Origin: Candidatus Contubernalis alkalaceticus
GTDB taxonomy: Bacteria > Bacillota > Dethiobacteria > SKNC01
DNA length: 64,000 nt
Reading direction: 5' to 3'
Assembly: GCF_022558445.1 (NCBI RefSeq)
Contig: NZ_CP054699.1
Span: 2,868,001 to 2,932,000, forward strand
This document shows, in pieces, positions 53,605 through 63,250 of the stretch. The position numbers were made by a program, and so were the translations under genes. The notes beneath the pieces are model-generated. The model was not told the origin of the DNA. It saw nothing but the letters and a program-made list of their open reading frames with translations, and ran no database searches. Each line of letters begins with the position of its first letter. Position 1 is the stretch's first letter.

Positions 53605-53766
53605 TTATTTTTGATGGCCTTTTCCCAGTTTGGTATACGCATCTTTGTTTACTTGATCCTTCGCTTCCTCATACACTCCTTTAATGCTTCCGACCAGGTT
53701 GCGGAACGAGACAACCATGAGATAAAGGAATAAGGTAAAGAGAATGAGTGTTGCTCCCCATAACAT
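53605..53766 (-). CDS. Small membrane protein (53 residues) upstream of lapA
   Basis: MLWGATLILFTLFLYLMVVS begins a single membrane segment and SIKGVYEEAKDQVNKDAY a polar helix; the frame ends at TAA 31 bases before lapA. AAGGAAGGATGG lies upstream of the ATG. This frame is more protein-like than the alternative frame over the same DNA. Likely co-transcribed with lapA. Confidence 0.55.
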   Translation of the reverse strand: MLWGATLILFTLFLYLMVVSFRNLVGSIKGVYEEAKDQVNKDAYTKLGKGHQK

Positions 53767-53851
53767 ATTTTATCCATCCTTCCTTCTCCAATAATTGTCT
53801 GCAAGTTATATTTTATTTGCAGGAAAAATAGTGGAGGTTCGGTATACCAAG

Positions 53852-54097
53852 TCACGCCAGCATCCTTTTTTTTGTGTATGATTTGACCTCAAGTTTCAAC
53901 AAAAGCAACTGGAAATTCGCTCGTCTGAGGGGGGTTAGAGGTTCGCGTATTATTCTATTGACTTTCCTGTTAACGACTTGTTTAGTCATCTGGATCCCCC
54001 CTTGCCGTTTAGTTATCTTACCGCTAAAATATTTCCGTTCCACAAAGACACCTGTTTCCTTTACTTTTATTATTATGGCGTATCTCTCTATTTTCAA
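53852..54097 (-). pseudogene. Second, altered copy of the KIxRYAIIIKVKETGVF ORF
   Basis: Begins KIERYAIIIKVKETGVFVER, like 52370-52579, then diverges into unrelated sequence (MTKQVVNRKVNRIIREPLTP), where a separate short frame with GGGGGG upstream could start. Probably a duplication boundary. Confidence 0.35.
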
Positions 54098-54484
54098 AAA
54101 TAAATGGCTTTGGGAATTTGAGGCTAATAACTCAACTTGGTGTTTGTCCTGCTTGTAAATCTTATCAAAAATGGTGCGCAGATAACAATTAGCACTTTTC
54201 TAAATTTTCACTCATTTTATTTCATTCCTGATGAACGCAACATGGTGGAAAGGCAAAGGGAAGGGTCAAGCAGGAACGGAGCCGGGAAGCCATGAAACCA
54301 CAGCGCAGGATTTTATGAACTGATCTAAAGCAGGAAGGAATCGTCTTTCGGGACAATTCCGGCGATGGTCGGGGAAGAAAATCCTGAAGGTTGATCTGAA
54401 GGTCTGTTAGGACCTGTTCTTATTATACAAAAAACCTCGGTAGAAAATGTATCTTCCACGAGGTTAGGAGAATCTACTTAGGCC
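54043..54484. repeat. 442-bp direct repeat, right copy
   Basis: See 52525-52966. It differs by scattered substitutions and a few single-base indels, and also ends with the AACCTCG...CGAGGTT leftward terminator (about 54429-54465). Confidence 0.85.
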
Positions 54485-54670
54485 ATTATTAAATCAGGTA
54501 TTTTTGAACGCAGCCTTTCTATTGGCAAATCAGCTACTATTGCGGGTTCTATAGTTTCACCGTTTACCAATGCTTCCAATATTTTACGCCCTGAAACACC
54601 AAATACATTTGACATATAAGTGGAAACTTTTATGCTTGCGTCTTCTAAAATTTTAATTATTCTGTATTTT
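54482..54670 (-). pseudogene. Fragment of another IS110-family transposase
   Basis: A startless frame encodes RIIKILEDASIKVSTYMSNV, FGVSGRKILEALVNGETIEP and ERLRSKIPDLIMA, matching the middle region of IS110/IS1111-type transposases. It is clearly different from the two intact copies at 31190 and 33605. Confidence 0.6.
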
Positions 54671-54706
54671 CATTATAGATTGTGCCGGTCACGGCATGTG
54701 GGGTTT

Positions 54707-54753
54707 AGGAGATTATGTAAATTGCCGAAGGCAAGGGCCTGAATCTCCGGGCA
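54707..54753. repeat. Dispersed palindromic repeat, copy B
   Basis: AGGAGATTATGTAAATTGCC, GAAGGCAAGGGCCTGAATCT and CCGGGCA, with outer GGAGATT/AATCTCC and inner TTGCC/GGCAA stems. It sits directly at the junction with the ABC ATPase fragment. Confidence 0.7.
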
Positions 54754-54755
54754 CT

Positions 54756-54968
54756 CACTTATAGTGACGATAACTTTGACGAATGTGTTAAAATCTTTAG
54801 ACCTACGGAGCTGTCGGGTGGACAGCAGCAACGGGTTGCAATTGCCCGCGCGCTGATCACAAACCCGTCGCTTTTGCTGGCCGATGAACCCACGGGCAAT
54901 TTAGATTCTAAAACGGGCGAAGAAATCATACTCCTGTTCCACGATCTGCACAGGAGCGGAAATACCAG
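54756..54968 (+). pseudogene. ABC transporter ATPase fragment (MacB/LolD type)
   Basis: The frame encodes the signature and Walker B regions only: [20 protein letters not shown] and [20 protein letters not shown]. The Walker A part is absent upstream, where the dispersed repeat lies, and the end is fused to a response-regulator fragment. Confidence 0.75.
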
Positions 54969-55196
54969 GTTTTGCCTCAAAAAGAGTTTTTTCTACTGCA
55001 AATGCTGCTGTCCTATCCCGGTAAGATTTTTACACGTCAAGCATTGATGGATGAAATATGGGGGTATGACAGCGAAACCGACCCCCGCACCGTAGACGTC
55101 CATATCAAGAGGCTTCGGGAACGGTTTGCGGGTTACGACAATTTTGCCATCGAGACGGTACGCGGGCTGGGCTACAAAGCGGTGCTCCTATCATGA
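54969..55196 (+). pseudogene. OmpR-type response regulator, DNA-binding domain only
   Basis: The sequence [40 protein letters not shown] and VDVHIKRLRERF is the C-terminal winged helix of an OmpR-family regulator. The receiver domain is missing. It ends with a 4-base overlap into the sensor kinase start, the normal arrangement of such pairs. Confidence 0.75.
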
Positions 55197-55520
55197 AAAA
55201 GCTCTATATACGCTTTGCACTCACCATGTTTGTGATTGTAACGGCATCTTCATTTGCAGCCGCACTCCTTACTTTTTTGTTTGGGCATTTCCTATTTCCC
55301 CAGCTTCTTGTAGAAACTCCCGAAGTTGCCTTTCGGCTAAGAGGTTTACTTGTCCCTGTACTAACAATCATCAGCAGCGTTTTTTTAATTTCCTTTTCTT
55401 CCAAGAGAGCAACCGCTCCCATTGTGGACTTATCCAAAGCAACAAAAAAAATTGCAAAGGGTCACTTTAACATTGTTATCAAGCCTTCCATGCGCAAAGA
55501 TGAAATCGGGGGAATGATGG
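55193..55520 (+). pseudogene. Sensor histidine kinase, N-terminal fragment
   Basis: It starts normally (ATG overlapping the regulator gene), with two membrane segments (LYIRFALTMFVIVTASSFAA and LLVPVLTIISSVFLISFSSK) and a HAMP-like linker (IVDLSKATKKIAKGHF). Coding similarity ends near RKDEIGG, where it meets a fragment of an oppositely oriented lipoprotein gene. Kinase and ATPase domains are lost. Confidence 0.7.
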
Positions 55521-55704
55521 ACGGCACCCAGTTCGGCCAGTTGTTCCCGCTGACCGGGGATCCATTGCCGGGCTCTGTATCCTCTTTCCCTTGCGGACCC
55601 CCGGAACACCCCGAAATGCATAGTGCAAAAATCAAAAACAAAACTATGACAATACACAATATTACCTTTTTTTCTTTAAGCACTGTCACCCCTGCCTCCT
55701 CCAA
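55515..55704 (-). pseudogene. Lipoprotein gene, 5' fragment
   Basis: An N-terminal signal with lipobox (VILCIVIVLFLIFALCISGC) is followed by a low-complexity Gly/Pro/Asn region and NNWPNWVP, reminiscent of the lipoprotein at 55863-56344 (TNQWPSDIPGYVP). The frame then enters the antisense of the kinase fragment. Confidence 0.55.
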
Positions 55705-55862
55705 ATAGCTTTAGTTTTTTCAATAAAGCAATCTCACTCAAAAAAGAGTTTTTTGCTCCTATAATACCCTTGGATGATGACTGCTTTGCCCCAAAGAAAA
55801 ACTACATCCTGAGTTAAACTGATCATATTCTAAATTGACCTTTAAAGAAAATACTTAAAACA

Positions 55863-56344
55863 TTAACACACAATTCCGAAAGCAAAACTACTGCTATCTT
55901 CCTTCTCCACGTGAACTGTAAGATATGCTATGTCATCTCCATAGCTGGCATTTATCACCCAGCTGCATTCAAAATCATCTTTTACTATAATGGTCCATCC
56001 ATTGGAGATAAGTTTTTCTTCGTAGGAATCAGCGGTGTCTTTAATGTTTTCGTATATAATCATGTAATATTGAGAATATAATTCAGTGCTCTTATCTTCT
56101 TTTATATAAGAAAAATCACCCTTTAGTTGAGGCACATAACCGGGGATGTCGGATGGCCACTGATTTGTACCAGAAGAATTATCAGGTCTTTCTGCTTCTG
56201 AACCGCCAGATTGCTGCTGGTTTTGTTCAGCTCCCGGTGATTCCTTATTTTCGGCCACACTTGTGTTATTTTGACAGCCAATAAGTACCGTAACAGGCAG
56301 GTTAAGATTAGATAAATACTACCCTTTTTAATCATTTTACACAT
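55863..56344 (-). pseudogene. Lipoprotein gene with an apparent 1-base deletion in the signal peptide
   Basis: From ATG 56344 (behind GGGAGG) the frame reads MCKMIKKGSIYLIL. One base is then missing before LPVTVLIGCQNNTSVAENKE, which contains the lipobox VLIGC. The mature protein has a Gln/Ser-rich linker and a folded domain (WPSDIPGYVPQLKGDFSYIK, TADSYEEKLISNGWTIIVKD, FECSWVINASYGDDIAYLTV). With one base restored the gene is exactly 161 codons including the stop. No family recognised. True mutation or sequence error. Confidence 0.6.
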
Positions 56345-56874
56345 ATTACATAACCTCCCATAAAAGATAAATATGGTTTTACTGTACCAAACAGAAGATT
56401 CATTCAATTTTCATCATTATGCCCGGAGATTCTGCATTTGTACATCATCCTTTCTGTGGGTTTATATTATACGTTCTCTTTACAATATCTACGTTAATCT
56501 AGATAGGTATCCCAATGGTCATTGATAAATTAAGTGCAAAGGAAGCCCTTTTTTTCACATCGCGCTTCCGCAGCAAAAAACCCTCTTCACTAATTCTTGA
56601 AGAGAGTTTATCCAATAGGACTGAAAAAAAACTGAAATTTTAGCCCTCAGCTAAATAAATTTAACCCAAAATTATCCAGATAAATTTCCCCTGTGGGATT
56701 CCTTTCAAAGAGAAAATCAATGCTTTTCAGGCTTTCCTTCCCTGGGAGAATATTTGAAAACATGCAGCCTGGAAAAGGCCATTTCCTGAACAAAGCTGTA
56801 AGATCTTTCAAAGTTTTCTTCTTTCCCTTAGAAATTGCCAGGTGTTGGTTTTAGACACAAGGGACCTGTCCCGG
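56345..56874. other. Noncoding region downstream of the peptide-export operon
   Basis: It contains a partial dispersed-repeat end (GCCCGGAGATTCTG at 56421) and the operon terminator at 56574-56606. No other gene seen. Confidence 0.5.
56574..56606 (-). terminator. Leftward terminator of the NHLP export operon
   Basis: Read leftward: CTCTTCA-AGAATTAG-TGAAGAGGG followed by TTTTTTG. It lies 270 bases after the last gene. Confidence 0.7.
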
Positions 56875-59076
56875 TTATTGACTGCTAATAAGTTTCATAT
56901 AAAGGCCTTCCTGTGTTATTAGCTGGTCATGGGTTCCCCGCTGAACTACTTTTCCCTGCTCCATGACAATTATTTCGTCGCAATCTCTGATTGTGCTGAG
57001 ACGGTGGGCCACCATAATGCAGGTGCAGCCCCGCCTTCGGATATTTTCATCGATAATCTTTTCCGTGAGAGGATCCAGTGCACTGGTTGCTTCATCTAGA
57101 ATCAGTATGGTAGGATTATTGCTGAGAGCCCGGGCGATATCAAGCCTCTGCCTTTCCCCACCGCTGAAATTCCGTCCCCCCTCCTTCAGAGTGCCCTCGT
57201 AGCCATCCTTTTTCCGGGATATGACTTCATCAATGCCTGCATCTTTAGCCGCCTGTATAACGTGTATCTCCGGTAAGTCGTGGTCCCACAGGGTAATGTT
57301 GTCCCGGATCGAGCCCTCCAGCATACTGATATTTTGATCTACTACCGCCACGGAACTGTTAATTACCGGGCGGGGTATTTGGGTTCGTTTTTGGCCGTCA
57401 AAAAGGATTTCTCCCTTCCAGGGCTTAAAGAGACCGGCAACTAAGCGTGCTACAGTGGATTTGCCACTGCCGGAGGCTCCTACCAGGGCTACCCGGGAAC
57501 CGGGGGTAAGGCTCAAATGGAAATCTTCGATCAAGGGGGGGGCCTGAGGATTATATCCAAAGGTAACATTTCGAATTTCTACCTGTCCAGAAAGCTTGGC
57601 GGGGGAACCCTCTATTTGCTCCATCCCATCCTCTGGTGTCTCCAGCTGCGAGTCCAAAGGATGATTCATCACGTCATCCAACCTTGCCATATCGGCTTCC
57701 ACTTCCTGCAGTCTGGTCCCTAAATTTACCAGTCTGGTTACCGGTTCCATGAAATTCATCATAAGTCCCTGGAACGCTACCAACATACCTATGGTAAGCA
57801 TTCCCTCCATAACCCGATACCCACCGGCAACCAATATAAATGCGGCGGCCAAAGACATCAGCAGCTGAGGAACAGACATCAGGATTAGAGCAGACTGCCC
57901 CAGTTCCTGTTCAGATTTAACTACATTTGCCTGATAGCCTGCCCATCGGGCAAAGAAATCTGCTTCCTGGCCGGTAGCTTTAAGGGTATCAATCATCTGC
58001 AGCCCCACCATGGAATAACCAATCATTTTACCCCGTTCCTGCATGAGCCTGCTGCTGTTATCTTTTCTTTTCCGGGACATTTGGCCCAGAAATACCAGGT
58101 TCACAAGGGCAAAAAAGAGGGCCAATCCCGTCAGTAAAATATCATACTGCAGCATAATTAGCATAAAGAAACCTATTACCAGTAAATCCAGGAAAGCAGA
58201 AGCCAGCTGTCCTGTAAGAAGGGCAGCAACTCTATCGTTTCCCTGGACCCTGCTGCCCAGCTCCCCCATCAGCCGCTGATAATAAAATTCCACCGGCAGC
58301 CGTAGAACATGCCAAAGGTACTTGCCTGAACTGCTGATAGCCAATCTGTTTTCCAGCTGCAGCAGGTAATACTGGCGAAACCAGGATAGGGCTAGCTGGG
58401 CAAGTATGGTTAGCCCCATACCGAAAAAAAGCGGTACAAGCCATTCCTGCCTGCCTGCCAGGAGTATATCATCCACAAATATTCTGGTAAATGCCGGCAT
58501 AAGAATACCTGGTATGACTAGATAAAGTCCCAGGATAACAATTAGAACCAGTCCTACCTTCAGCCCAGAGAGACGGCTTTTTAGAGAACCGTACAGACTG
58601 GGGCGATATTGGCTTTTTTGAAATAGAGGGGTGGGTTTAAAGGATAGGACTATCCCGGTAAAGGAATGGTCCAGTTCTTCTTCGCTTACAATACAAGGGC
58701 CCTTGGCGGGATCGTTCAGGTATACCCTGCCCCGGTCTATTCCTTCCAGCACCAGGAAATGGCTAAAATTCCAGTGCAGTATTACAGGCATGTCCATTTC
58801 TTTAAGTTCTGCCAATTCTTTGCGGTATCCCTTGGCCTCCAGGCCGTAGTTCCGGGCTGCCTTCACTATATTCAAGGCCTTGGAGCCATCCCGGGAAACC
58901 CCACAGGCTACCCTTAATTCCTCCAGGGGAATATATTTTTCGTAATACCTGAGAATTATTCCCAGGGCCGCTGCTCCGCACTCTACCGCCTCCATCTGCA
59001 GCAGCGTGGGGGTTTTCACCCGCTTTGAAGAAAACTTTCTTGTATAGTGGTTTTTCAGGTGGTGGGGATTAATCAT
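56875..59076 (-). CDS. NHLP-type peptide export ABC transporter with C39 peptidase (peptidase/permease/ATPase)
   Basis: A 733-residue exporter that cuts a double-glycine leader and pumps the peptide out. The N-terminal C39 peptidase has its Cys in LLQMEAVECGAAALGIILRY, His in ILHWNFSHFLVLEG and Asp in VYLNDPAKG. A six-helix membrane domain follows. The ATPase domain has Walker A VGASGSGKSTVARL, signature NFSGGERQRLDIARAL and Walker B LILDEATSALD. Size and neighbours fit the NHLP (nitrile-hydratase-like leader peptide) export systems. It is the last gene of the leftward operon. Confidence 0.92.
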   Translation of the reverse strand: MINPHHLKNHYTRKFSSKRVKTPTLLQMEAVECGAAALGIILRYYEKYIPLEELRVACGVSRDGSKALNIVKAARNYGLEAKGYRKELAELKEMDMPVILHWNFSHFLVLEGIDRGRVYLNDPAKGPCIVSEEELDHSFTGIVLSFKPTPLFQKSQYRPSLYGSLKSRLSGLKVGLVLIVILGLYLVIPGILMPAFTRIFVDDILLAGRQEWLVPLFFGMGLTILAQLALSWFRQYYLLQLENRLAISSSGKYLWHVLRLPVEFYYQRLMGELGSRVQGNDRVAALLTGQLASAFLDLLVIGFFMLIMLQYDILLTGLALFFALVNLVFLGQMSRKRKDNSSRLMQERGKMIGYSMVGLQMIDTLKATGQEADFFARWAGYQANVVKSEQELGQSALILMSVPQLLMSLAAAFILVAGGYRVMEGMLTIGMLVAFQGLMMNFMEPVTRLVNLGTRLQEVEADMARLDDVMNHPLDSQLETPEDGMEQIEGSPAKLSGQVEIRNVTFGYNPQAPPLIEDFHLSLTPGSRVALVGASGSGKSTVARLVAGLFKPWKGEILFDGQKRTQIPRPVINSSVAVVDQNISMLEGSIRDNITLWDHDLPEIHVIQAAKDAGIDEVISRKKDGYEGTLKEGGRNFSGGERQRLDIARALSNNPTILILDEATSALDPLTEKIIDENIRRRGCTCIMVAHRLSTIRDCDEIIVMEQGKVVQRGTHDQLITQEGLYMKLISSQ

Positions 59077-59135
59077 TTTAAACTGCTCCCCCTCATGGAT
59101 AGATTATAGTCATCATATAGTTCTAAAATGATATG

Positions 59136-59972
59136 TTACCTTTCAAGAGCTGGAAAGACTAAAGCAGCTGGACGTTCCTTTTGGGTAATAATAAAACCCT
59201 GACAAATAGTTCCGCTGTTAATGGAGATATCCGGCCCCTGACCGCTGGTCCACCGGTAACCACTGGGAGAATCTTCATCTGTTAACAGTTCCACTGTAAC
59301 CTGGACAGACAGGGTTTCGCCCGCCAGTCTCATGGCCAGTTCTTCATTCCCTAAAATATTCAAGAGGCCCTCAAAGGTAGAAGGGAACTCAGATACATCC
59401 CTTACCTTTCCTACCATGAAGCCAAATTCTTCTTTGTTTACTACTGTCGGAGCTATGTTAACTTCCATCCCGGGAGAAATCTTCTGCCCCACTTCAACGG
59501 GCACAAAAAGTATAGTTTCCATCTTTTCCAGATCGTCCTCCCGGCCTACTTCCATACTGAACAGCAGTGAACCGGGGCTGACCAGGTCCCCTTCCCGGAT
59601 AAATAATTCCAAAACCCGCCCTCCATAATTACTGTAGACCGGTATTGTCTCTCCTTCAGAATTTCTTATCTCTACGACCATCTGCCCCTGATTAACGCCT
59701 TCTTTTGAAACAGTATTAATAGTAACTACCTGCCCACCGGTGCTGGAAGCCACCCGGGCTATACCCCCGGGCCTTATGATTATACCCTGGCCGGCCACCT
59801 GAGAGGTAACGCTGCCGAAGCAGCCCCAGACCAATAAAGACAAAAAAATGAGACCCACTGCTGCTACAGCCATCCAGCTCCGGGGACTGGTTATGGTCAG
59901 CATGTTGTCCAGCTGTTCCGGCGAGGAAAGCTTTCTCAAAGCTTCTTTGCGATATAGGCCTGGCTGCTGCAT
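59136..59972 (-). CDS. NHLP-system HlyD-like membrane fusion protein
   Basis: A 278-residue accessory secretion protein started at ATG 59972 (GAGGGGG upstream; an earlier in-frame start at 60044 is less likely). It has one membrane helix (SWMAVAAVGLIFLSLLVWGC) and a lipoyl/HlyD-like beta region (GIIIRPGGIARVASSTGGQV, YGGRVLELFIREGDLVSPGS). It probably couples the ABC exporter to the envelope. It lies between the two ABC transporter genes. Confidence 0.87.
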   Translation of the reverse strand: MQQPGLYRKEALRKLSSPEQLDNMLTITSPRSWMAVAAVGLIFLSLLVWGCFGSVTSQVAGQGIIIRPGGIARVASSTGGQVVTINTVSKEGVNQGQMVVEIRNSEGETIPVYSNYGGRVLELFIREGDLVSPGSLLFSMEVGREDDLEKMETILFVPVEVGQKISPGMEVNIAPTVVNKEEFGFMVGKVRDVSEFPSTFEGLLNILGNEELAMRLAGETLSVQVTVELLTDEDSPSGYRWTSGQGPDISINSGTICQGFIITQKERPAALVFPALER

Positions 59973-60111
59973 GGATAAATTCCCCCTCAACTTTAGATGT
60001 GCCCTGCCTCCAAAAGACCCTTTAGTGTTCCCGCAGGTGAACAAAACACTGATATTTTTCCTGGAATTAAAAAATTATAGTCCATGTCCCGACACTAACT
60101 TAAGGCTCAAA

Positions 60112-63054
60112 TCAGGCTAACTGCCGTTTGGCCATAGACTGGAAAACTCCTTTTTCCGCCATCAGCTGAGCATAAGTGCCCTTTTGCACTATCCTACCTT
60201 TTTCCAATACATAAATGATATCAGCATTCATGACCGTGCTTAAACGGTGGGCAATTACCAGGCGAGTAGCTTTAAGGCCCTCCAGGCTCTGGGTTACCAT
60301 ACTCTGGGTACGATTGTCCAGGGCACTGGTAGCCTCATCGAACAAAAGAATACGGGGTTTTTTGACCACCGCCCTGGCGATAAGCATTCTCTGCTGCTGC
60401 CCTCCAGAAATGGTAGACCCTCCTTCAGCGATGAAGGTGTGCATACCCATGGGCATATTTTGTATGTCTTCTGCCAGTCCAGCCATACGGGCCGCCTCCC
60501 TGGCATCATCAATAGTCAGGTTGGAAGCTCCTAAAATATTTTCCAGGATGGATCCCGGCAGCAGCCGATCATTTTGAAGCACTACACCCAGCTGTTTCCG
60601 CAGGTAACTCAGGTCCAGGGTTGAAAGGTCCTGGCCGTCGAAATATACCGTTCCCTTTTCCGGCCGAAGGAAACCTAAAAGCATTTTAAAGAGAGTAGAC
60701 TTGCCGCTGCCGGAGCCACCCACGATGGCTGCAAACTGGCCGGCCTTGATCTTTAAAGAAACATCATCAACTACCGGTGAATCCTCCTGATTATAGCGAA
60801 AGGTTACCCGGCTTACCTCTATTTCCCCCTTTAACTCCCCCGGGTCTAAGCGGGCTTCATCTATTTCCGGCTCCCCTTCCAGGATAGGACGCAGCCGTCT
60901 CAGCAGCGGAACAGCCTGCATCAAGACTACCACCTGTGAGGAAAGGGACATTAACGAAACTACCATACCGGTAAAAGCGGCGTTAAAAGCCAAAAAAATA
61001 CCGGTAGAAACAGTTTCCCCCCCTGCGACTGCTATGAAGGAAATATAAATGACGGTTGACGCAATAAAGGGAAAAGCTGCACTGAAAGTCATCAAGTAAT
61101 TACCAATAGTCTGGGACTTATATTGGTTTTTCCTTTGTTCACCAAACTGCTTAGCCCACAGATAATAAGCCCTGTTTTCTGCCCCGGCCATACGAAACCG
61201 GGTAATCCCCCCAAATACCTGCAGCAGCAGCCCGGATATTTTACCCTCAATTTCCATTACACTATGCTGCAGCCTGGCCTGGGCTGATCCCAATAATATG
61301 GTAATGACACTGGCACCCAAAACCAGGGTAATGGCTATCCAGGCTAAGGAAGGGAGGTAATAAAAGATTAAGATGAAATTTAATAAGGAGAAAACACCGG
61401 AAAACAACGAGTTAATCACCATTCCGGAAATCATATGCCTTATCATCATAATTCCTGTGGCCCTGCTTCCCAGGTCACCGGCGGAAAAATGCTGAATGAA
61501 GGACAGGGGTAGTTTCATAAGCCTGTCCCAGAAAGCCGCCTGCAGAGAAAAATCAACTCTGCTTTCCACCCGCAAGACCGCCAGTAATTGGACTACGTTA
61601 AAAAAGAAAACTGCAAGGGCGCTCACCAGGAGAAACTGGGCCATAAGAATAAGCTCGCCTTTATCGGCCATAGGAATAACCCCATCAAAGAGCACCCCGG
61701 TTAAAAAAGGCATCACCAGGCCCAACAGCCCACCCAGAATACCCATTAAGCCTGCCAACCATAAATCCTTTCGCCAGGCCCTCCGGTAAATGAACTTTAA
61801 CAGGTCCAGAGTTGTGAGGGAACGGTCCGGAAAAGAGGGGTACAACATATAGGCCTGGGAATGTATATCCTGGGCCTTTTCTTCGGTTAAGACCTCCTCC
61901 TGTCCCGTTTGGGGATCATAAATATGATATGTATTGCTGTTCACAGGCAAAACTGCCCGGGGGTTACCAGTTTCTTTGTGAAAAACCACCAAAGGGCCGT
62001 TATCCTTTTTCCACCATTTATCTGTAAGCTGTACTCTTCGACAGCGAATGTTGGAGGCCTGGGCAACCTCAACTATCAGTTGAGATGGTTTTTGCTGGCC
62101 GGTCATCAACCAGGCGGGGGGAGTTTTTATTTTAATCCCCAGGGATAAACCCACCCGACGGCAGGCTTCCACCAGGGGATCAGCCAGAGCTTCCCCGGAT
62201 AAAACTTCTTCTAAAGAAACAGCTTTCTCCAGATATTCAAAGGCCTGGCTTAAATATTCCTGATTATTACTAACCCCCTTAATCAATCTTTCCCGTTCCT
62301 GCTTTTCCTGATCTTTTAAGTTGTTATGAATACAGGGTAAAATAAAGCTGTGAAAATAATCCAGAGCTTTCCACAATGCAGTCTCCTTGTCCGGCAGCTT
62401 CAGATCCACCAGGCCAAGGGTATCCCGGCACTGGATGTGTCCATCTTCCACGGCCTGCAGCCAGGTATCCCCGGTAAGAGGATAAAAGTCTTCTCCCGCC
62501 CACAAGGTCATTTCTTTCCTGCCGGCTGCTTGAGATGCCCCGGTACATTGGCGGATCCAGAGAATATTCCCCTGGGGGCGAAAGGCTTCGCCCTCTTTAA
62601 CGTCAAGTTGGTCCCCTGGTTCCAGGGGCTTAAAACGGGTAGGAGGCACCCGGCGGAATATACTCAAGGACATATCCATTACCCAGCTTTCCACCATGTA
62701 AGCGGCTGATTCAGCCAGAAGCTGGCTGTTCTTCTCCCGAGCCTTTTTCAACAGCTCAGACCTTAAACGGCGAATCAGGGTAGTATCCGGTATGCCTGTA
62801 ACCAAAAGGCCCATTTCTACCCCTTCCCCCAGGAAGGTATCAAGACCGAACAAGGTCTGGCCCATTTCTGCCCGAAACAGGTGTATTAGCCTTCCTACCG
62901 GGATATTATCCCGGAGAGAAACGGCATACACATCTGCTTTCCCCTCCTGGACCATCCATACCACCTGGGAACTGTCCAGGAGCAAAGCCTGATTGCTGGA
63001 AAGAGAGATAAAATCCTCTGGGGTGTTTTTGGAGTTAATTATATTCCTGGCCAA
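60112..63054 (-). CDS. NHLP-type export ABC transporter permease/ATPase (second ABC protein)
   Basis: A 980-residue protein with a long N-terminal region lacking the C39 catalytic residues. That region includes a cyclic-nucleotide-binding-like or adaptor fold (VYAVSLRDNIPVGRLIHLFR). A membrane domain follows, then an ATPase domain: Walker A AIVGGSGSGKSTLFKMLLGF, signature TISGGQQQRMLIARAV, Walker B ILLFDEATSALDN. This layout matches the second ABC protein of NHLP operons. It is the first gene after the precursor peptide. Confidence 0.9.
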   Translation of the reverse strand: MARNIINSKNTPEDFISLSSNQALLLDSSQVVWMVQEGKADVYAVSLRDNIPVGRLIHLFRAEMGQTLFGLDTFLGEGVEMGLLVTGIPDTTLIRRLRSELLKKAREKNSQLLAESAAYMVESWVMDMSLSIFRRVPPTRFKPLEPGDQLDVKEGEAFRPQGNILWIRQCTGASQAAGRKEMTLWAGEDFYPLTGDTWLQAVEDGHIQCRDTLGLVDLKLPDKETALWKALDYFHSFILPCIHNNLKDQEKQERERLIKGVSNNQEYLSQAFEYLEKAVSLEEVLSGEALADPLVEACRRVGLSLGIKIKTPPAWLMTGQQKPSQLIVEVAQASNIRCRRVQLTDKWWKKDNGPLVVFHKETGNPRAVLPVNSNTYHIYDPQTGQEEVLTEEKAQDIHSQAYMLYPSFPDRSLTTLDLLKFIYRRAWRKDLWLAGLMGILGGLLGLVMPFLTGVLFDGVIPMADKGELILMAQFLLVSALAVFFFNVVQLLAVLRVESRVDFSLQAAFWDRLMKLPLSFIQHFSAGDLGSRATGIMMIRHMISGMVINSLFSGVFSLLNFILIFYYLPSLAWIAITLVLGASVITILLGSAQARLQHSVMEIEGKISGLLLQVFGGITRFRMAGAENRAYYLWAKQFGEQRKNQYKSQTIGNYLMTFSAAFPFIASTVIYISFIAVAGGETVSTGIFLAFNAAFTGMVVSLMSLSSQVVVLMQAVPLLRRLRPILEGEPEIDEARLDPGELKGEIEVSRVTFRYNQEDSPVVDDVSLKIKAGQFAAIVGGSGSGKSTLFKMLLGFLRPEKGTVYFDGQDLSTLDLSYLRKQLGVVLQNDRLLPGSILENILGASNLTIDDAREAARMAGLAEDIQNMPMGMHTFIAEGGSTISGGQQQRMLIARAVVKKPRILLFDEATSALDNRTQSMVTQSLEGLKATRLVIAHRLSTVMNADIIYVLEKGRIVQKGTYAQLMAEKGVFQSMAKRQLA

Positions 63055-63250
63055 ATGCTGATCCTCACTTATAATTTATGTGTTATCTCCGGCCATTTTA
63101 AAAAATGACTGCAGAAGCGATATTAATTTGCTGATCTTTTTCGTAAACTGTCAATTACGCTTCTCTTTGACGATGCATATTTATTGTTCAATGATTATAC
63201 TTCTGTCTAACTTTAAGGTAATTAATCCACCACATAAAGTGCCTGGCAAT

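Noticed and set aside
55126-55470. Plus-strand 114-codon frame across the response regulator and kinase junction
   Set aside because: Wrong frame; the supported reading is the 4-base overlap of the regulator and kinase fragments.
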